From B1-G15 sp964346135 (lineage in GTDB: Archaea; Thermoproteota; Bathyarchaeia; Bathyarchaeales; Bathyarchaeaceae), in the NCBI GenBank assembly GCA_964346135.1, contig CAYFTS010000226.1:1-24659 (forward strand): DNA of 24,659 bases. Reading direction: 5' to 3'. Positions 13,714 through 21,044 of this stretch are shown piece by piece. Numbering within the stretch: the first letter of the stretch is position 1; every line of letters starts with the position of its first letter. The position numbers and the translations under genes are program-made. A model generated the notes under the pieces. The model saw nothing but the letters and a program-made list of their open reading frames with translations, made no database searches and was not told the DNA's origin.

Positions 13714-14655
13714 TTAGATGACGGCTTGAAATAGAATATATATCATTATCAGAATTATACCAGCGACTTGTGACACACCGCCCCTTGTGAGAAAACGCCA
13801 GAAAATAATGGTTGTTATTAGCAAAAACGGGAGAATTTCTGTGAAGATTGCCATATCAACTGCAAAGGGTGAAGTGAGAAGAACTAATCCTAATACCAGA
13901 GTCAAATTTGTTAGGTTGGAACCAATAATGTCTCCAATTGCCAGTTGAACACGTCCTCGTCTAACAGCTGTGAGGTCTAGCGTGAGTTCAGGCAAGGAAG
14001 TACCTATCGCAACTACTTTTGCTCCAATTAAGATCGGCGGAGCACCGAGACTGAGAGCAATGTTAATGCCAGATGAAACCACTAAACGTGCCGCTATAAT
14101 AACACAAGCGAAACTGAAAATCAACACTGCAACAGCCCTTTTCCTGCTTGCCTTCCCAACTATTGCAGAATCGCTTGCGCTGACTTTCGGCGTTCTCTTT
14201 TTTGCCATAAAATAAACACTGACTGAAAAAGTTCCTAAAAGAATAACACCGATGATTGGGCTCCCAACTTTGAATATAACAAGCAGTAGCGGGATTAAGG
14301 ACGTGAGAAAGAGGATGTCTGTTAGCTCTACCAAAAGGTCTGTACAACATGTTTTGAGGAAACCCAGCATTCCTAGTATGCCAAGAACTGCCCCTACATT
14401 GAATACGTTTGATCCAAGAATGTCTCCTATGCTGATTCCAGGAGTCCCTTGAAGAACTGAAAAAAGCGCTACAATTATTTCTGGAGTTGAAGTCATCACC
14501 GCAAGAATCACGAAACCTGCAGAGGCTTCACTCAAGCCAGTGAGCTCAATCAATTTTTCTATCGATTTTATTGTATAATGGCTACTCAAAGCCAAAATAA
14601 CCAATGAAACGGCAAGAATCAATGCCTGAACTACGAGATCAATTACCACATTCAT
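13714..14655 (-). CDS. Na+/Ca2+-exchanger family antiporter (CaCA)
   Basis: A 313-residue membrane protein with about ten predicted helices and the two inverted alpha repeats of the CaCA family. Repeat one: FVILAVMTSTPEI with E59, then GDILGSNVFN with D78 and N83. Repeat two: GTSLPELTLDL, then GDIIGSNLTN. The Glu residues of the TPE and LPE motifs bind the cation in the Methanocaldococcus NCX structure. Length is close to that archaeal exchanger (about 300). Likely function: exchange of Ca2+ for Na+ or H+. It lies convergent to the ZIP gene and near the CDF gene, forming a cation-transport group. A TATA box 25 nt before its ATG suggests a leaderless mRNA. Confidence 0.92.
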   Translation of the reverse strand: MNVVIDLVVQALILAVSLVILALSSHYTIKSIEKLIELTGLSEASAGFVILAVMTSTPEIIVALFSVLQGTPGISIGDILGSNVFNVGAVLGILGMLGFLKTCCTDLLVELTDILFLTSLIPLLLVIFKVGSPIIGVILLGTFSVSVYFMAKKRTPKVSASDSAIVGKASRKRAVAVLIFSFACVIIAARLVVSSGINIALSLGAPPILIGAKVVAIGTSLPELTLDLTAVRRGRVQLAIGDIIGSNLTNLTLVLGLVLLTSPFAVDMAIFTEILPFLLITTIIFWRFLTRGGVSQVAGIILIMIYILFQAVI

Positions 14656-14886
14656 ATTTAATCTGAATTAGGTTTAGATATACTTTCCCTAAAACAACGC
14701 AAAAATGGTTTTTGAAATCAAAGATAGGGGGCTTTAAAGACAATCATTATCTGATGAGGCTTAAGGAAAGAAAGAACTGACTGTTCTTAAGAAGAAATAA
14801 GAGACATTTTCACATTTACCACTTAATGGATGTTTACGCGCAACAGTTATATTTCCCTTCATATTACACGAATTGAGGCTTGAAAC
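14656..14886. other. Divergent intergenic region between antiporter and flavodoxin
   Basis: 231 bp holding two promoters and no gene. On the minus strand AGATATACTTT at 14676-14686 (read AAAGTATATCT) lies about 25 nt from the antiporter ATG, so its mRNA is probably leaderless. On the plus strand TTATATTT near 14847-14854 precedes the flavodoxin gene. The middle part is A/T-rich without clear structure. Confidence 0.5.
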
Positions 14887-15348
14887 ATGCCGAAACTGCT
14901 GAAACTGCTTATACTCTACTACAGCCAAACCGGAAATACTGGAAAAATGGCTAAAGCGATTGCAAAAGGCGCAAAAACAGTAGCTGGCGTAGATGTTGAA
15001 GTGAAATACTTTGCGAAACCAGCAGACTTAGCGGAGGCAGAAGCCATAATTCTTGGAATGCCCACCTACCACCATGACATAGGTGTGGATATGAAGAGAC
15101 TCTTGGAAGAAGTGGCGGTCAAAGAGATTAATTTAAAAGGTAAGGTGGGAGCGGCGTTTGGTTCCTACGGCTGGAGCGGGGAGGCTCCTCACATGCTGTT
15201 GGAAATCATGAAAAACAAGTTTGAGATGGAAGTCGTTGAGCCTGCTTTATTAATTAAATACGCACCTAACGAAAAAGGCTTAGAAGAATGCCGAAAATTG
15301 GGGAAAACTGTTGCTGAGAGGATTGTGAAGGCAAGTCTAAGTTCATAA
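14887..15348 (+). CDS. Flavodoxin-like FMN protein
   Basis: A 153-residue flavodoxin. The FMN phosphate loop is YYSQTGNTGKMA (about 11-22), followed by GMPTYHHDIG and GSYGWSGEAP, which contact the isoalloxazine ring. It resembles the C-terminal flavodoxin domain of FprA (where the same segments read GSSTINSG and GSYGWGGGA), so the two may share ancestry. Likely role: electron carrier for FprA or an FMN protein in its own right. The start is ATG 14887. It is followed by the FprA gene 145 nt later on the same strand, with A/T-rich promoter-like sequence between them. Confidence 0.88.
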   Translation: MPKLLKLLILYYSQTGNTGKMAKAIAKGAKTVAGVDVEVKYFAKPADLAEAEAIILGMPTYHHDIGVDMKRLLEEVAVKEINLKGKVGAAFGSYGWSGEAPHMLLEIMKNKFEMEVVEPALLIKYAPNEKGLEECRKLGKTVAERIVKASLSS

Positions 15349-15493
15349 CAATCCTGCTGTTGCTTTCCACCTTTGGCACTTCATCCTAACCCCAGTCCAA
15401 TAGGAACATTTTTCATAAAAATAGAGAGAAGATTAATACCAATGAATTATTAAGTATCGATGAAATATCAATTCCCACTAGGTGAAACTTGAT

Positions 15494-16690
15494 ATGCCTC
15501 CCATTAAAGTCTTAAAAAATATTTTCTGGGTTGGAACTGTCGACTGGAATATTAGACATTTTCACGGCTTCACCTACTCAACCCATCGCGGAACCACATA
15601 CAACGCCTATCTAATCGTCGACAAAAAAACGGCTCTAATCGATAGCGTTTATGGTCCTTTCGCGGAAGAGATGATAGAAAGGATTAGGGAGATCATTGAT
15701 CCCTCTGAGATAGACTATATCGTAGCTAACCATGTTGAAACAGATCATTCTGGAGCCATCCAAGAAATTTTGAAACTAGCTCCTCAAGCAAAGGTGATAG
15801 GCACTGCTCGATGCAAACAGGGATTGCAAAAACACTATTTTGGCAACTGGGATTTCCAAGTTGTAAAAACTGGCGACGAGATAAATCTAGGTGAAAGAAG
15901 CTTAAGATTTATTGAAGCTCCTATGCTTCACTGGCCAGATAGCATGTTCACCTATATAGAGAAAGACGCCCTACTCTTACCTAATGACGCTTTCGGACAA
16001 CACTTAGCAACATCAAAACGATTCGATGATGAAGTTGATGAAAAAATACTGATGGATGAGGCTGCTAAATATTACGCTAACATCTTGTGGCTGTTCAGTT
16101 CATTGATAATAAGGAAGATCGAGGAAATCCAGAAACTAGGTTTAAAGATTGAAATGATTGCGCCAAGCCATGGCATCATCTGGCGTAGTAACCCCACAAA
16201 AATAGTTGAAGCTTATCTCAGCTGGGCAAAGGGCGAGGCGGAGAAAAAGATTCTGGTTGCGTACGATACCATGTGGGGTAGCACAGAAAAAATGGCTAAA
16301 GCTATGATTGAAGGCATCACCAGCGAAGGTGTTGAGGTGATGATGTTTAGGCTTCCATTTTCCGATCGAGGAGACATCATTAAAGAGCTTCTCGAAGCGA
16401 AAGGGATACTTATTGGCTCCTCAACCATTAACAGTGGGGTTCTACCAACCGTGGCTCCATTTCTAGAGGAAATGCAAGGATTAAGACCGAGAAATAAAAT
16501 GGCTGCTGCCTTTGGCTCTTATGGCTGGGGTGGTGGAGCAGTTAAAACTATTGAAGAAAGTCTGAAAAAAGCAGGTATGGAAATAGTTGCTCCTGCCTTG
16601 ACGGTTAAATGGGTTCCTGACAAAGATGAAACCCAGAAATGCTTTGAGTTTGGAAAGGAATTCGCAAAGAAAGTAACGAAAACCAAATAA
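15494..16690 (+). CDS. fprA: A-type flavodiiron protein (O2 or NO reductase)
   Basis: A protein of about 398 residues with a metallo-beta-lactamase-like di-iron domain (1 to about 245) and a flavodoxin domain (about 250-398). All di-iron ligands are present: H80-x-E82-x-D84-H85 (HVETDH), H146 (MLHWPD), D165 (LPNDAFG) and H226 (PSHG). The FMN loop is YDTMWGSTEKMA. Such proteins reduce O2 to water or NO to N2O without releasing radicals; donors in other anaerobes are rubredoxin (Desulfovibrio) or F420H2 (methanogens). No extra domains are fused, so a separate donor is needed; candidates here are the neighbouring flavodoxin, ferredoxins or the rubredoxin fusion. ATG 15494 is preferred because AGGTGA lies 8 nt before it; GTG 15482 is possible. 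Confidence 0.95.
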   Translation: MPPIKVLKNIFWVGTVDWNIRHFHGFTYSTHRGTTYNAYLIVDKKTALIDSVYGPFAEEMIERIREIIDPSEIDYIVANHVETDHSGAIQEILKLAPQAKVIGTARCKQGLQKHYFGNWDFQVVKTGDEINLGERSLRFIEAPMLHWPDSMFTYIEKDALLLPNDAFGQHLATSKRFDDEVDEKILMDEAAKYYANILWLFSSLIIRKIEEIQKLGLKIEMIAPSHGIIWRSNPTKIVEAYLSWAKGEAEKKILVAYDTMWGSTEKMAKAMIEGITSEGVEVMMFRLPFSDRGDIIKELLEAKGILIGSSTINSGVLPTVAPFLEEMQGLRPRNKMAAAFGSYGWGGGAVKTIEESLKKAGMEIVAPALTVKWVPDKDETQKCFEFGKEFAKKVTKTK

Positions 16691-16702
16691 CCCTTAACTA
16701 CC

Positions 16703-17809
16703 GTGGTCTTTTCCCGTACGAGTCGGGTGGTATATTTCCTGAAGAACTGGACTCAAATATTGAAAGAAACTCCAATAAATTGGCTTCTCGAATGGTCTAA
16801 CCCGTCTGTTCGCTATTTTACTCTACGGTATATTTTTGACAAAAGTGAAGATGACCCACAAGTAATAGCTGCAAAGAGAGCGATTCCTGAATCTCTAACT
16901 GTGACAAAAATCATCGCAAACCAGAACCCACATGGGTACTGGGAAGATCCCACGAGTCCATATCTGCCCAAATACAAATCTTCCTATTGGCAAATAATGA
17001 TCCTAAGTCAATTGGGAATGGACAAAACTGATGAGAGAGTTAGAAAAGCTTGCGAGTACATTTTTCAATTTCAACACGATGAAGGCGGCTTTTCAGGTTA
17101 CAGTCTGGAACAAGCGATGAGGGAATACGAATCATTGCGAAAGAAAGGAAGAAAATTACCTCAGGTCAATGAGTGGGTGTCTACATTGGTGTATGAACAT
17201 CAATATTCATGTCTAACTGGCAACGTTGCAGCAGCATTGATTCGCATGGGATACAAAGATGATGCTCGAGTGAAAAAGGCTCTAGAATGGCTCATAAAGA
17301 TTCAAAACAAAGACGGCGGATGGCTCTGCCCTTACTGGCGAGCACACATCAAAGACACACATGGATGCTTTTATGGAACAATCTGTCCGCTTGAGGCTTT
17401 CAGCGAAATTCCGAACAAACAATTAACCAAAGAGATGAAGGATGCAATAGAAAATGGTGCAGAATTTCTCCTCATGCATCACCTTTTCAAGGCGGATCAT
17501 CACAACTATCGAGTGATTAGACAATCGTGGCTAAAGCTTGGGTTTCCATGGTTTTACAGCTACAACGTGCTAAGAGGACTTGACGTCTTAACAAAACTAG
17601 GCTACGTCGAAGATAATCGTCTCTCAGATGCTGTTCAAATCCTTTTGCAAAAACGACAAAACGATGGCACATGGATACTTGAAGCCACTCCAGTTGGAAG
17701 AATGCAAACCAACATTGAAGCGAAAGGCAAACGTAGCAAATGGATTACGTTAATCGCTTTGAGAGTGCTAAAACAACTCGCTAATGTAAGCGCAACTAAT
17801 CCTACTTAG
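16703..17809 (+). CDS. Alpha/alpha-toroid protein (terpene cyclase/prenyltransferase-like fold)
   Basis: A protein of up to 368 residues with repeated helical motifs like those of squalene-cyclase and protein-prenyltransferase folds: ANQNPHGYWED, FQHDEGGFSGY, IQNKDGGWLCPYW and KRQNDGTWILE, the QW-like repeats. The DCTAE or DxDD catalytic motifs of cyclases are not seen, nor the prenyltransferase Zn site, so the function is unknown. Such proteins are sometimes misannotated as NifH-related. The start is uncertain: GTG 16703 lacks a good ribosome binding site, and TTG near 16760 (LKETPINWLLEW) is an alternative. It follows FprA by 12 nt, so it is probably co-transcribed. No membrane segment is seen. 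Confidence 0.7.
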   Translation: MVFSRTSRVVYFLKNWTQILKETPINWLLEWSNPSVRYFTLRYIFDKSEDDPQVIAAKRAIPESLTVTKIIANQNPHGYWEDPTSPYLPKYKSSYWQIMILSQLGMDKTDERVRKACEYIFQFQHDEGGFSGYSLEQAMREYESLRKKGRKLPQVNEWVSTLVYEHQYSCLTGNVAAALIRMGYKDDARVKKALEWLIKIQNKDGGWLCPYWRAHIKDTHGCFYGTICPLEAFSEIPNKQLTKEMKDAIENGAEFLLMHHLFKADHHNYRVIRQSWLKLGFPWFYSYNVLRGLDVLTKLGYVEDNRLSDAVQILLQKRQNDGTWILEATPVGRMQTNIEAKGKRSKWITLIALRVLKQLANVSATNPT

Positions 17810-17899
17810 CATGGAAATGTCCAAAAAAGAAATTGGGAAAATTAGATAGTAAGGTATGTGTCATTGTTCTATTCGCCGATGACTCAAGCCATGAAATGC

Positions 17900-18391
17900 T
17901 TATTTGTTGGCTTTGCGTTTTTCGGATCTTTCCTTCTCCAGTCTCATCCACCATTCAGGAACCTTCACATCTTCCGTCCTGTCCCAGTGATCAAACGGCT
18001 TTATATCCAAGACTGGTGTACCATCAAACGCGTCGAGACCGCGAACAGTTACGATGTTGCCCTCTACTCTTAAAAGCTCAACTAATGTAAGTCCTATTGG
18101 ATTTGGACGATGTGGTGTTCGTGTTGCAAAAACTCCCAGCAGAGGCATATCCATTCTACCCCTAGGATGAACTTTCATCGTTCTTCTCTCTTCCTGTGAA
18201 ATTTCATGCATCCAAAATATTACAAATAAATGCGAAAAATCTTCAATGCCGTCCAAAGCTTCTGTGAAATCCTGGTGAAGAACTATCTTTGAAACGTTAC
18301 TTGGGTCCCTAACTTCTTTTCCAACTGCCTTCGTTTTGACGAAACCTATCGGTTTCAACTCAATTTTCTCTGTAGCTGGCACAATATTCAC
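17900..18391 (-). CDS. trmO: TrmO-like tRNA t6A37 N6-methyltransferase (TsaA domain)
   Basis: A 163-residue protein with the TsaA/UPF0066 beta-barrel fold. Diagnostic motifs are RTPHRPNPIGLT (91-102) and GLDAFDGTPVLDIKPF (118-133), the SAM-binding signatures of TrmO, which methylates threonylcarbamoyl-adenosine at tRNA position 37 in bacteria. Archaeal homologues carry the same domain. The start is a GTG at 18391 (a second GTG at 18382 is possible), with no strong ribosome binding site. It lies 9 nt after the rubredoxin-oxidase gene and is read from the same transcript. A functional link to the oxidase is not apparent. Confidence 0.9.
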   Translation of the reverse strand: MNIVPATEKIELKPIGFVKTKAVGKEVRDPSNVSKIVLHQDFTEALDGIEDFSHLFVIFWMHEISQEERRTMKVHPRGRMDMPLLGVFATRTPHRPNPIGLTLVELLRVEGNIVTVRGLDAFDGTPVLDIKPFDHWDRTEDVKVPEWWMRLEKERSEKRKANK

Positions 18392-18400
18392 TCAGCCTTT

Positions 18401-20188
18401 CTAGTCCTTAGGAGCCACCGTTATCATTGGAGACATCTTCTCAGGGTCCACGACGACATCAACAATGACTGGCTTATCTGATTTGAAAGCCAGTTCCAAA
18501 GCCGTATCCAATTCTTCTGGTTTTTCCACCCGATAGCCCTCTCCACCACAAGACTTCGCAAATTCCGCGAAGTTTGGGTTAACAAATTCTGTTCCAAATT
18601 CTCTATACCCATACATCATCTGTTCTTTTTTTATGTTCTTCAGTTTGTTGTCGTTGAATACTACGACTTTTACGGGGAGCCTATTGTAAACAGCTGTAGT
18701 GAAGTCAGCCATCAGCATGCTGAATCCTCCGTCGCCTGTAACGCATATCACCTGCCTGTTAGGGAAACCTATTTGGGCTGCGAGGGAAGCTGGAAACGCG
18801 AAGGCCATGCTTGCCATGTTGGCTGATATGAGGGTTTTTTCACCGTCGCAGGTGTATTTTTTGTAGAACCAGTATGTGTGGTCTCCTACATCAACGGTGA
18901 CTATGGCGTTTTTTTCAGCGTGTCTTTTTATGGCTTGAATCACCAAGCCTGGATATATAGGAACGGACATGTTTTCTGAGTCTTCCCTTATCTCTCTAAG
19001 ATGCTCCTCTTTGATTTTCTTTATCTCGTCAAAGTACTTCTCATTCGGCTTCTTTGCAGACACTTTGGCGATTAACTTTTTCAAAACCGCTTTTGCGTCA
19101 CCAGTTAGACCAACCTTTATCGGAAAACTTTTTCCAAGCTTCACACCGTCAATATCTACTTGAACTATAGGTAGGTTTGGCACAAGATTTCTCTGCCTAA
19201 ACCCTGACCCAATGACGATGATAAGGTCCGCTTTAGTCATCGCTTTAGCCGCAAAACGGGTGCCTATGGACCCTAAAACGCCCACAGCTAAACCATTAGT
19301 CTCTGGGATGACGCCTTTGGCTCTGGAAGTGGTCGCAATTGATGCAGATATTTTCTCTGCGAATTCAATAACTTCTTTACCGCAGTTCCGTATGCCCCAA
19401 CCTCCCAAAATTATTGGTCTACTGCTCTCATCAATGAGTTTCACTGCTTTCTCTACGTCCTCATCCAAGGGAGCCACTATTTGTTTGAAAAGGTGCTCCT
19501 CTGGCTTCCATATTTCATCCTCCAACTCTTCTGCGAGAACGTCTGTGGGCAGGCTTAACAGTGCCACTCCACGTTTAAGATATGCATTTTTCACAGCTAA
19601 CACGGTCAAACTGATCACTTGAGCAGGCTTGGCGATTGTTTCATTCAAAACTGTGAACGGTTCGAATAGCTCAATCTGATCAATCTCTTGAAGAGACTCG
19701 CTTCCCAAGAAAACTTGAGGAACCTGTCCGGTTAAAGCTAAGACTGGCGCTCCATCGGTAGCAGCGTCCATCAGCCCTGTAATAAGGTTGGTTGCTCCAG
19801 GACCAGCAATGGATAAGCATACTCCGATTTCATCGGTGAGTTTTGCGTGGGCCGACGCCATGAAGGCAGCGGTTTCTTCATGTCTTGTCAAGACGAATTT
19901 TATCTTGTTTTGTTTGTTTAAAGCTTCTATGAGGGGCAAGATTGAATCGCCGGGAATTCCGTAGATGTATTTTACGCCTATTGCTGCTAGTTGTTCAACA
20001 ATTTTTTCCGCCACAGTCGGAACAGTAACAGTCTTCTTTTCTAGTATTTTCCTCCCAATTCTAACGAACGCTGATTTGGGTGCTCCACAAACAGGACATA
20101 CCCAACTAGGACTTAGGTCTTTGAACTGTTTGCCTTCTTTTTCTTCGTCATAAATGTAGTTACAAACGGTGCATTTCCACTTAGACAT
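18401..20188 (-). CDS. Rubredoxin domain fused to a pyruvate-oxidase-like TPP enzyme
   Basis: A 595-residue fusion. Residues 1-42 are a rubredoxin: C6-x2-C9 and C31-x2-C34 (SWVCPVCGAPKSAF) as the iron site. From about 57 the protein is a complete thiamine-diphosphate enzyme of the acetolactate synthase/pyruvate oxidase family: PYR domain with catalytic E104 (RHEETAAFMA) and AGPGATN, a central domain (about 235-375) with GSGFRQRNLVP and a GLTGDAK end as in FAD-binding oxidases, and a PP domain with GDGG at 485 and FNDN at 511-514. The substrate is probably pyruvate or another 2-oxoacid. The rubredoxin would take electrons from FAD, making a 2-oxoacid:rubredoxin oxidoreductase (inference). The ATG is preceded by a TATA box at 20217-20227. 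Confidence 0.9.
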   Translation of the reverse strand: MSKWKCTVCNYIYDEEKEGKQFKDLSPSWVCPVCGAPKSAFVRIGRKILEKKTVTVPTVAEKIVEQLAAIGVKYIYGIPGDSILPLIEALNKQNKIKFVLTRHEETAAFMASAHAKLTDEIGVCLSIAGPGATNLITGLMDAATDGAPVLALTGQVPQVFLGSESLQEIDQIELFEPFTVLNETIAKPAQVISLTVLAVKNAYLKRGVALLSLPTDVLAEELEDEIWKPEEHLFKQIVAPLDEDVEKAVKLIDESSRPIILGGWGIRNCGKEVIEFAEKISASIATTSRAKGVIPETNGLAVGVLGSIGTRFAAKAMTKADLIIVIGSGFRQRNLVPNLPIVQVDIDGVKLGKSFPIKVGLTGDAKAVLKKLIAKVSAKKPNEKYFDEIKKIKEEHLREIREDSENMSVPIYPGLVIQAIKRHAEKNAIVTVDVGDHTYWFYKKYTCDGEKTLISANMASMAFAFPASLAAQIGFPNRQVICVTGDGGFSMLMADFTTAVYNRLPVKVVVFNDNKLKNIKKEQMMYGYREFGTEFVNPNFAEFAKSCGGEGYRVEKPEELDTALELAFKSDKPVIVDVVVDPEKMSPMITVAPKD

Positions 20189-20500
20189 TTAAATTACCCA
20201 ATCATTCTCTGTTTCTAAAAATATAAGAACTTCTAGTTGGTTGTAAAGCCACAAAAAAATCTTTTACTTATCAAATACTGCCTCCAAGATTCAGCGTGCA
20301 TCTTTTTTGTGTGAAGTCTCTAGTTTCATCACATATATCAAAAGCCTTTGCTGCTACGGCTATCAACTCGTTGTTTTTGAGATGTTTACAAGATGGAAAC
20401 GTAATTATATGGGTCTCAAATTAAGTTGCGTAGTACTGAAAGAATCTGGGAATTTAATATATATGTATGTTTAAGACAGTGCAGGAGGTAGGTGAATAAC
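20189..20500. other. Divergent intergenic region between the rubredoxin fusion and desulforedoxin
   Basis: 312 bp. AAAAATATAAG at 20217-20227 (CTTATATTTTT on the minus strand) is the TATA box of the rubredoxin fusion, giving a very short leader. TTTAATATAT at 20453-20462 is the TATA box of the desulforedoxin gene. Between them lies a minus-strand open stretch with protein-like codon use (separate entry). Nothing else was recognised. Confidence 0.5.
20271..20420 (-). other. Open frame without start codon, protein-like (possible relic or tiny gene)
   Basis: The minus-strand frame is open from a TAA at 20421-20423 to a TGA at 20271-20273. Translation gives segments such as THIITFPSCKHLKNNE, AVAAKAFDICDETRDF and KRCTLNLGGSI, with three cysteines and an amphipathic pattern unlike random sequence. 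There is no ATG or GTG; a TTG at 20366 would leave about 31 residues and has no ribosome binding site. It could be a decayed gene, a small protein with an unusual start, or chance. It lies upstream of the rubredoxin fusion on the same strand. Confidence 0.3.
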
Positions 20501-20617
20501 ATGACTAATGAGGGTGAGATATACGTTTGTGAGATATGTGGGAACAAAGTGAAAGTGTTAGAAGCAGGCGCTGGAACCCTAGTTTGTTGCGGACAAGACA
20601 TGACTTTAGTACAATGA
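20501..20617 (+). CDS. Desulforedoxin (38 residues)
   Basis: A very short gene. The protein closely resembles Desulfovibrio gigas desulforedoxin in length and layout: NEGEIYVCEICGNKVKVLEA then LVCCGQDM. The four iron ligands are C10, C13, C29 and C30 (C-x2-C then an adjacent CC pair), a mononuclear Fe(Cys)4 site. Desulforedoxin is a small redox carrier and corresponds to the N-terminal domain of desulfoferrodoxin (superoxide reductase); no superoxide reductase domain follows here. An AGGTGA site lies 5 nt before the ATG (with GGAGGT further up), and a TATA box at 20453-20462. It is followed by another small Cys gene and then by HtrA. A likely redox partner in superoxide or O2 defence. Confidence 0.9.
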   Translation: MTNEGEIYVCEICGNKVKVLEAGAGTLVCCGQDMTLVQ

Positions 20618-20697
20618 CCTCTAAACGTGTTTGAGAGATTTAACATGAAAGAAGCAGCAAAACCTTATTTTTTAACAAAAGGAGGTGAAAAAGTACT

Positions 20698-20883
20698 ATG
20701 CCACTTTATCATAAGCGCCATGTAGGCCATGAGAAACATCTATGTAAGATCATAGAAGATGGAGCCACCTTCGATGAATATTACCCGCTTGTCACGAACG
20801 CAAAGTACTTATGTAGGCAATGTGGACGAGTAGCAACGAAAGCTGAGAATCTCTGCGACCCAACTCCTCTCCCTAGCGCCTAG
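20698..20883 (+). CDS. Small His/Cys-rich protein
   Basis: A 61-residue protein with C16, C39-x2-C42 and C53 and a His-rich start (H5, H8, H11, H14 in LYHKRHVGHEKHLC). The part YLCRQCGRVATKAENLC looks like a zinc- or iron-binding knuckle. A strong AAAGGAGGTGA lies about 8 nt before the ATG. It sits 80 nt after desulforedoxin on the same strand and is probably co-transcribed with it. I recall similar short proteins beside redox genes in archaea but cannot name the family. Function unknown; metal binding is the safest inference. Confidence 0.72.
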   Translation: MPLYHKRHVGHEKHLCKIIEDGATFDEYYPLVTNAKYLCRQCGRVATKAENLCDPTPLPSA

Positions 20884-21044
20884 ACCCCATTGACCGTCAT
20901 ATTTCGCGTGCGCAAGATTTGACCCTAGCAGTGACTCTTTAGGCTTTGTGACTCTCCCCTCTCCCTCCACTAGCAACAAGAATAAACGTCAAAACCGAAA
21001 AACAGAAATTTTCTCAATCATAACAAAGTCTTGTGGGAAATAAC
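20884..21044. other. Intergenic region upstream of htrA
   Basis: 161 bp with no gene. It includes a pyrimidine-rich stretch (about 20950-20970) and a short direct repeat of GTGACTCT about 20 nt apart near 20930-20955. An A/T-rich stretch precedes the start of the protease gene; a ribosome binding site is weak or absent, so translation may be leaderless or use a poor site. Confidence 0.35.

Noticed and set aside
19212..19622. 136-residue plus-strand frame
   Set aside because: It lies wholly inside the TPP enzyme gene on the other strand and shows only the composition of a reverse frame.
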